DNA of 64,000 nt, from NCBI RefSeq assembly GCF_014705615.1, contig NZ_JACXJA010000005.1, positions 186,001 through 250,000 on the forward strand. Direction: 5' to 3'. Below the pieces are notes generated by a model that ran no database searches, was not told the origin of the DNA, and saw only the letters and a list, made by a program, of their open reading frames with translations. Positions 60,992 to 64,000 of this stretch are shown here, in pieces. The position numbers and the translations under genes are program-made. The first letter of the stretch is position 1, and every line of letters begins with the position of its first letter. This DNA is from Paenibacillus oceani (GTDB taxonomy: Bacteria > Bacillota > Bacilli > Paenibacillales > NBRC-103111).

Positions 60992-61262
60992 TACAAGCGC
61001 CCCTCCTTGCTTTCCGAGCGACGCTTCCATTCGATAGTCTACTTAGTTTTACTATGACGGAAGCGAAAAGTTGCGCATCGGTTCGTAAAAAATTTATTCC
61101 ATTATCGGAAATGAAAAATAAAACCTAAGAAGATTATACCATAGGTGGCAGACCTGCTGCTCCCGAATCGCTGTTTGCATCCCTCAGAAATCGTTGGATA
61201 ATAACATTTCTTCTAATACTAGGAAAACCCCTTCTTGATTCGACAAGAATTTATCCATTTAC

Positions 61263-61292
61263 ACAAAAAAAAGACCACCGAAACTCGGTGGT
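61263..61292 (-). terminator. Second terminator downstream of tyrA
   Basis: On the minus strand ACCACCGA pairs with TCGGTGGT around 3 bases, then CTTTTTTTT. Confidence 0.88.
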
Positions 61293-61443
61293 TGCACATA
61301 GTGCGATATTTTCGGATAGGAGTGGAGAGAAACCATACTGTACTTTTATTATATGTATACGTTTTCATTTTGTCAACGGTTTTTTTGAAAACGGTTTCTC
61401 TTTATTTAGTTTTCAAGACGAAGCAATTCTTACCATTAGACGA

Positions 61444-61482
61444 AAAAAACGACGAAACGGTTTCATCGTTTCGTCGTTTTTT
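61444..61482. terminator. Terminator of tyrA, bidirectional
   Basis: AAAAAACGACGAAACG pairs perfectly with CGTTTCGTCGTTTTTT around 7 bases, 18 bp after the tyrA stop. Confidence 0.93.
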
Positions 61483-61499
61483 ATAAAAAATTTATTCGC

Positions 61500-62591
61500 C
61501 TACAGCTGTACGGCGTACGAATGCTGTTTCAACAGTTTGATGGACGCGTCCATATCCACCTCATTGCGGAACGACAGCCGGAGAACGCCCGGGACGTCCG
61601 CCCTGCTTTCGCTAATATGGAGGTTGCTCAAATTAATCCGGTGGTTGCCGAGCAGCGTGGCGATTTGTCCGATGATGCCGGGGTGGTCCGGAATATCGAC
61701 GTAGACATCGTAGACAGACGTCAGGACGCCCTTTTTCCTCTCGGGCAGCTGGTTGCGGAAGGCGCCCGCCCGCTCGAACTCGCGCACGATCCCGTCTCCG
61801 TCTCCGTTCTCCACGAGAGCGGTCAGCTTGGCGATCTCCGCATTCCAATCGCGCATCAGCTTGAGCATTACGCTGCGGTTGTTCAGCAGGATATCCCGCC
61901 ACATATCGGGATGACTGGAAGCGATCCGCGTAATGTCGCGGAAGCCTCCGGCCGCCAGGCTCTGATACAGCCCGTCCTTCTCGTTGTAGCCGGCGATCTG
62001 GTTAACCAGCGCCACCGCAATCATATGCGGCAGATGGCTGATCGCTCCGACGATCTCGTCGTGCTGCTCCGCATCTACGCGAACGATCTGGGCCCGCGTA
62101 TACTGCAGCAGATCCGTCAGCTTGTTGTAAGCTTCCTCAGGCGTCGACTCGTCGGGGGTTAATACGTAGAAGGCGTTCTCGTACAAGTTGTAGTCCGCCA
62201 CTTCCACCCCGGATCTTTCCGAACCGGTCATCGGGTGGCCCCCGATGAAGTGAATGCCGGGTACGGCTCTCTTCCTCGCATGTTTAACGATCGTCGCCTT
62301 CGTGCTGCCAACATCGGTTATGATGCATCCCGGCTTCAGACGCATTTGCAGCAGCTCGTCCAGGTAGGGCTCCAGCAGGCTGACGGGGACGCAAAGGAAA
62401 ATAAAATCCGCGTCCTCGGCTACTTCCTGCATCGAGGTGCTGGCCTCATCGACAACTCCAAGACTCACATATTTCTCAACCTGGGACGGCCGATTGGAGT
62501 GTCCGGCCACCCGGATGCCCGGTTTGTCCTTCAAGCATAACGCCAGCGACCCTCCCATTAAACCGACGCCAAATATAGCTACCTTTATCAT
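61500..62591 (-). CDS. tyrA: Prephenate dehydrogenase with ACT domain
   Basis: A 363-residue enzyme of tyrosine synthesis. The NAD loop IFGVGLMGGSLA is at about 6-17; GGHPMTGSE near 115-123 has the catalytic His of prephenate dehydrogenases. The C-terminal ACT domain (about 294-363, DIPDHPGIIGQIATLLGNHRINLSNL) implies feedback by an aromatic amino acid. It follows hisC, the usual Bacillus order trp-hisC-tyrA-aroE; here aroE is replaced by terminators. Confidence 0.95.
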   Translation of the reverse strand: MIKVAIFGVGLMGGSLALCLKDKPGIRVAGHSNRPSQVEKYVSLGVVDEASTSMQEVAEDADFIFLCVPVSLLEPYLDELLQMRLKPGCIITDVGSTKATIVKHARKRAVPGIHFIGGHPMTGSERSGVEVADYNLYENAFYVLTPDESTPEEAYNKLTDLLQYTRAQIVRVDAEQHDEIVGAISHLPHMIAVALVNQIAGYNEKDGLYQSLAAGGFRDITRIASSHPDMWRDILLNNRSVMLKLMRDWNAEIAKLTALVENGDGDGIVREFERAGAFRNQLPERKKGVLTSVYDVYVDIPDHPGIIGQIATLLGNHRINLSNLHISESRADVPGVLRLSFRNEVDMDASIKLLKQHSYAVQL

Positions 62592-62616
62592 TTCGAATCA
62601 CTCTTCATTGTCAAAT

Positions 62617-63717
62617 TTAAGCTTGAACCGCTACCTCGTCCAGCACCTGGGTCAAAGCCGCGATAAACTTGGCGTTTTGCTCCTGGCTGCCGACCGTTAC
62701 GCGGATTTTGGTCGGAAAGTCGAGCGCATGGCCGCCGCGGATAATAAATCCTTTACGGAGCAAGGCGTCGAACACTTCTTTGGCAGGACGCTGAACGTCT
62801 ACCATAATGAAATTTCCGTAAGCGGGATAATACGACAAGCCAAGCTTGCGGAATTCTCCGGTCATATATTCAATCCCGGCCGCATTCATCTTGCGGCAGT
62901 AGGCGATAAACTCTTGGTCCTTAACGGCTGCTTTGGCGGCCGCTTGAGCGAATCGGCTCGTGTTAAACGGCTCGCGCACTTGGTTGATCGAATGAATGAC
63001 GTCCGGATGTCCGACGCCGTAGCCGATCCGCAAGGAGGCCAGACCGTATATTTTGGAAAAGGTGCGAAGCGTAATCACGTTTTTATAATGCGGAAGAAGC
63101 TCGATTCCGTCAGGGAATTCCTCGGAATCCGTATATTCGATATAAGCCTCGTCCAGGACGACCAGCACATGCTGAGGCACCTGCTGCAGGAAATCGTTCA
63201 GCTCTGCGCGGGTAACCATCGTACCGGTCGGGTTGTTCGGATTGCATACCCAGACGATCTTGGTACGTTCGTTGATTTTGGCCAGCATGCCCGGCAAATC
63301 GTGCTTGCCGTCTTTTAGGGGAACTTCGATCGATACGGCCCCTTCGATCTCGCAATTGTGCTTGTACTGCGGGAACGTATGAGTCGCCATGACCGTCTCG
63401 TCGCCCTTCACCAGATAAGCGCGGGCAATCATCAGGATGACTTCATCGGAACCGGCTCCGAACAAAATCTGGTTCGGCTGAATACCCAGATGGGCGGCCA
63501 ATGCGGCAGTCAGCTCCACGGCTCCGCCGTCGGGATACAAGCTGACCGAATCGATTTCGGCTTGGATCGCTTCTTTTGCTTTCGGTGAACTTCCGAACGG
63601 ATTTTCGTTGGAGGCCAGTTTGATAACTTCGCTTAAGCCCAGTTCGCGTTTTACTTCTTCGATCGGTTTCCCTGGCTGGTAAACCGGCAGATGGACGATA
63701 GTTGATTTCGGCTGCAC
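62617..63717 (-). CDS. hisC: Histidinol-phosphate/aromatic aminotransferase
   Basis: A 366-residue class II aminotransferase. The GTG start at 63715-63717 with AGAGGTG upstream gives MQPKSTIVHLPVYQPGKPIE as in relatives; the open frame extends 72 codons further without similarity. Landmarks: LASNENPFG, VCNPNNPTG, LDEAYIEY, and the Schiff-base Lys in LRTFSKIYGLASLRIGY. It serves both histidine and aromatic synthesis in Bacillota, which explains the link to tyrA, 25 bp downstream. Confidence 0.93.
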   Translation of the reverse strand: MQPKSTIVHLPVYQPGKPIEEVKRELGLSEVIKLASNENPFGSSPKAKEAIQAEIDSVSLYPDGGAVELTAALAAHLGIQPNQILFGAGSDEVILMIARAYLVKGDETVMATHTFPQYKHNCEIEGAVSIEVPLKDGKHDLPGMLAKINERTKIVWVCNPNNPTGTMVTRAELNDFLQQVPQHVLVVLDEAYIEYTDSEEFPDGIELLPHYKNVITLRTFSKIYGLASLRIGYGVGHPDVIHSINQVREPFNTSRFAQAAAKAAVKDQEFIAYCRKMNAAGIEYMTGEFRKLGLSYYPAYGNFIMVDVQRPAKEVFDALLRKGFIIRGGHALDFPTKIRVTVGSQEQNAKFIAALTQVLDEVAVQA

Positions 63718-63850
63718 GGATTTCACCTCTATGAAAGATTGGATGCTGCTATTTTCGATATAACTAGTATTGTAACGTATTTGAAAGCGGCTTGCTAGTA
63801 GAAACGTCAGAGTCGATCCGCCGGCCCCCGTGCAGGCGGCAAAGGAATGA

Positions 63851-63880
63851 AAAGACCTTCTCCCTGCACGGGGGAGAAGG
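63851..63880 (-). terminator. Terminator upstream of hisC
   Basis: CCTTCTCCC pairs with GGGAGAAGG on the minus strand around 6 bases, followed by TCTTTT. It lies 4 bp after the stop of the partial upstream gene, so hisC-tyrA need a promoter of their own. Confidence 0.85.
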
Positions 63881-63883
63881 CGG

Positions 63884-64000
63884 TTAGAGGAGAGGCGCGC
63901 GGCTGTCACGGCTCCAGCTCTCGATTTCTTCACAGAGCGACTGATCGGTGTGCAGACCGCCCCAGTACATTTTCAGTTCTCTGTTCATCCGCGCCAGCTC
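63884..64000 (-). CDS. Partial gene, C-terminal 38 residues, unrecognised
   Basis: The minus-strand frame is open from the window edge to a TAA at 63884-63886 and encodes ...LARMNRELKMYWGGLHTDQS then LCEEIESWSRDSRAPLL. It is not the end of TrpA, which would be expected here in the Bacillus order. A terminator begins 4 bp after the stop, which supports a real gene end. Too short to name. Confidence 0.45.
   Translation of the reverse strand, partial: ELARMNRELKMYWGGLHTDQSLCEEIESWSRDSRAPLL

Larger units (their letters stand above)
60992..61499. other. Intergenic region with two terminators, no gene
   Basis: About 500 bp, very AT-rich. It holds two minus-strand or bidirectional terminators for tyrA (61263-61292 and 61444-61482), a TATAAT on the minus strand near 61135 that may belong to the sigma gene promoter, and a T-rich stretch with two CGGTTT boxes near 61376-61400. 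No supported coding frame. Confidence 0.65.

Noticed and set aside
60992-61140. ECF-type autoregulatory promoter before the sigma gene
   Set aside because: GAAC- and CGTC-like elements are present but their spacing (about 21 or 10 bp) does not match the 16-17 bp expected.
61300-61440. AT-rich stretch resembling rRNA operon spacer sequence
   Set aside because: There is a T-rich, CGGTTT-containing stretch but no 16S, 23S, 5S or tRNA sequence next to it.
1-64000. CRISPR arrays, prophage modules and defence systems
   Set aside because: No regularly spaced direct repeats, integrase or phage structural cluster was seen; the only phage-like item is the isolated beta-helix protein.

Overview
The window comes from a high-G+C member of the Bacillota, almost certainly Paenibacillaceae (Paenibacillus, Cohnella or a close relative). 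The evidence is a gene order that closely follows the Bacillus qcr/ypj/dapB/bsh/pan/dinG chromosomal block, bacillithiol synthesis genes, a Bacillus-type menaquinol:cytochrome c reductase, sporulation-associated ypj genes, a T-box leader, strong GGAGG-type ribosome binding sites and frequent TTG/GTG starts. No rRNA, tRNA or CRISPR array was seen.

Layout. (1) 1-4.5 kb: a partial carbohydrate-binding protein gene and two Gfo/Idh/MocA oxidoreductases, facing a LysR regulator and a PhnP-like phosphodiesterase. (2) 4.5-8.6 kb: a stand-alone methylglyoxal synthase with a probable CcpA site, a repeat-bearing intergenic region, and an operon of a class III aminotransferase and two amidohydrolase-fold proteins. 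(3) 8.7-21.2 kb: methionine salvage and proline genes. mtnU and mtnE are divergent. After an unrelated beta-propeller gene comes a proline-type T-box, then proB-proS-proA-proC followed 3 bp later by mtnW-mtnX-mtnB. (4) 21.2-22.1 kb: non-coding, with an IS630-type transposase remnant and a second copy of the dispersed repeat. (5) 22.2-29.7 kb: hbd-ackA-asnS-dnaD, a short FtsH-like protease overlapped by a membrane-anchored partner gene, a small haem-copper-oxidase-like membrane protein, and a TseB/YpmB homologue. (6) 29.8-37.6 kb: MTA/SAH deaminase, a DUF47-Pit phosphate uptake pair, an AT-rich Tat-exported beta-helix protein, an orphan sugar-binding lipoprotein and an AraC regulator. (7) 37.6-57.1 kb: the conserved block read leftward from an IDEAL-domain gene through ypiF, qcrABC, ypjA, ypjB, ypjC (opposite strand), ypjD, a TPR gene, dapB, mgsA, bshB1, bshA, cca, birA, panB, panC, panD, a second TPR gene, dinG and rex. 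(8) 57.2-64 kb: gamma-carbonic anhydrase, an unrecognised conserved protein, a histidine phosphatase, an ECF sigma/anti-sigma pair, tyrA and hisC.

How the genes work together. MtnE/MtnU, MtnW/X/B and MtaD recycle methylthioadenosine carbon and sulphur; mtnA, mtnK and mtnD are not in the window. Uncharged tRNA-Pro, sensed by the T-box, should raise proline synthesis and prolyl-tRNA synthetase and, by read-through, methionine salvage. The qcr block, Rex, MgsA, BshA/BshB1 and the pantothenate genes join respiration, redox sensing, thiol protection and CoA supply.

The strongest candidates for something undescribed are the FtsH-like protease with its extracytoplasmic partner on a separate overlapping gene, the pro-mtn operon fusion under a proline T-box, and the aminotransferase/two-amidohydrolase operon. 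All functions come from reading the sequence; no database search was run.
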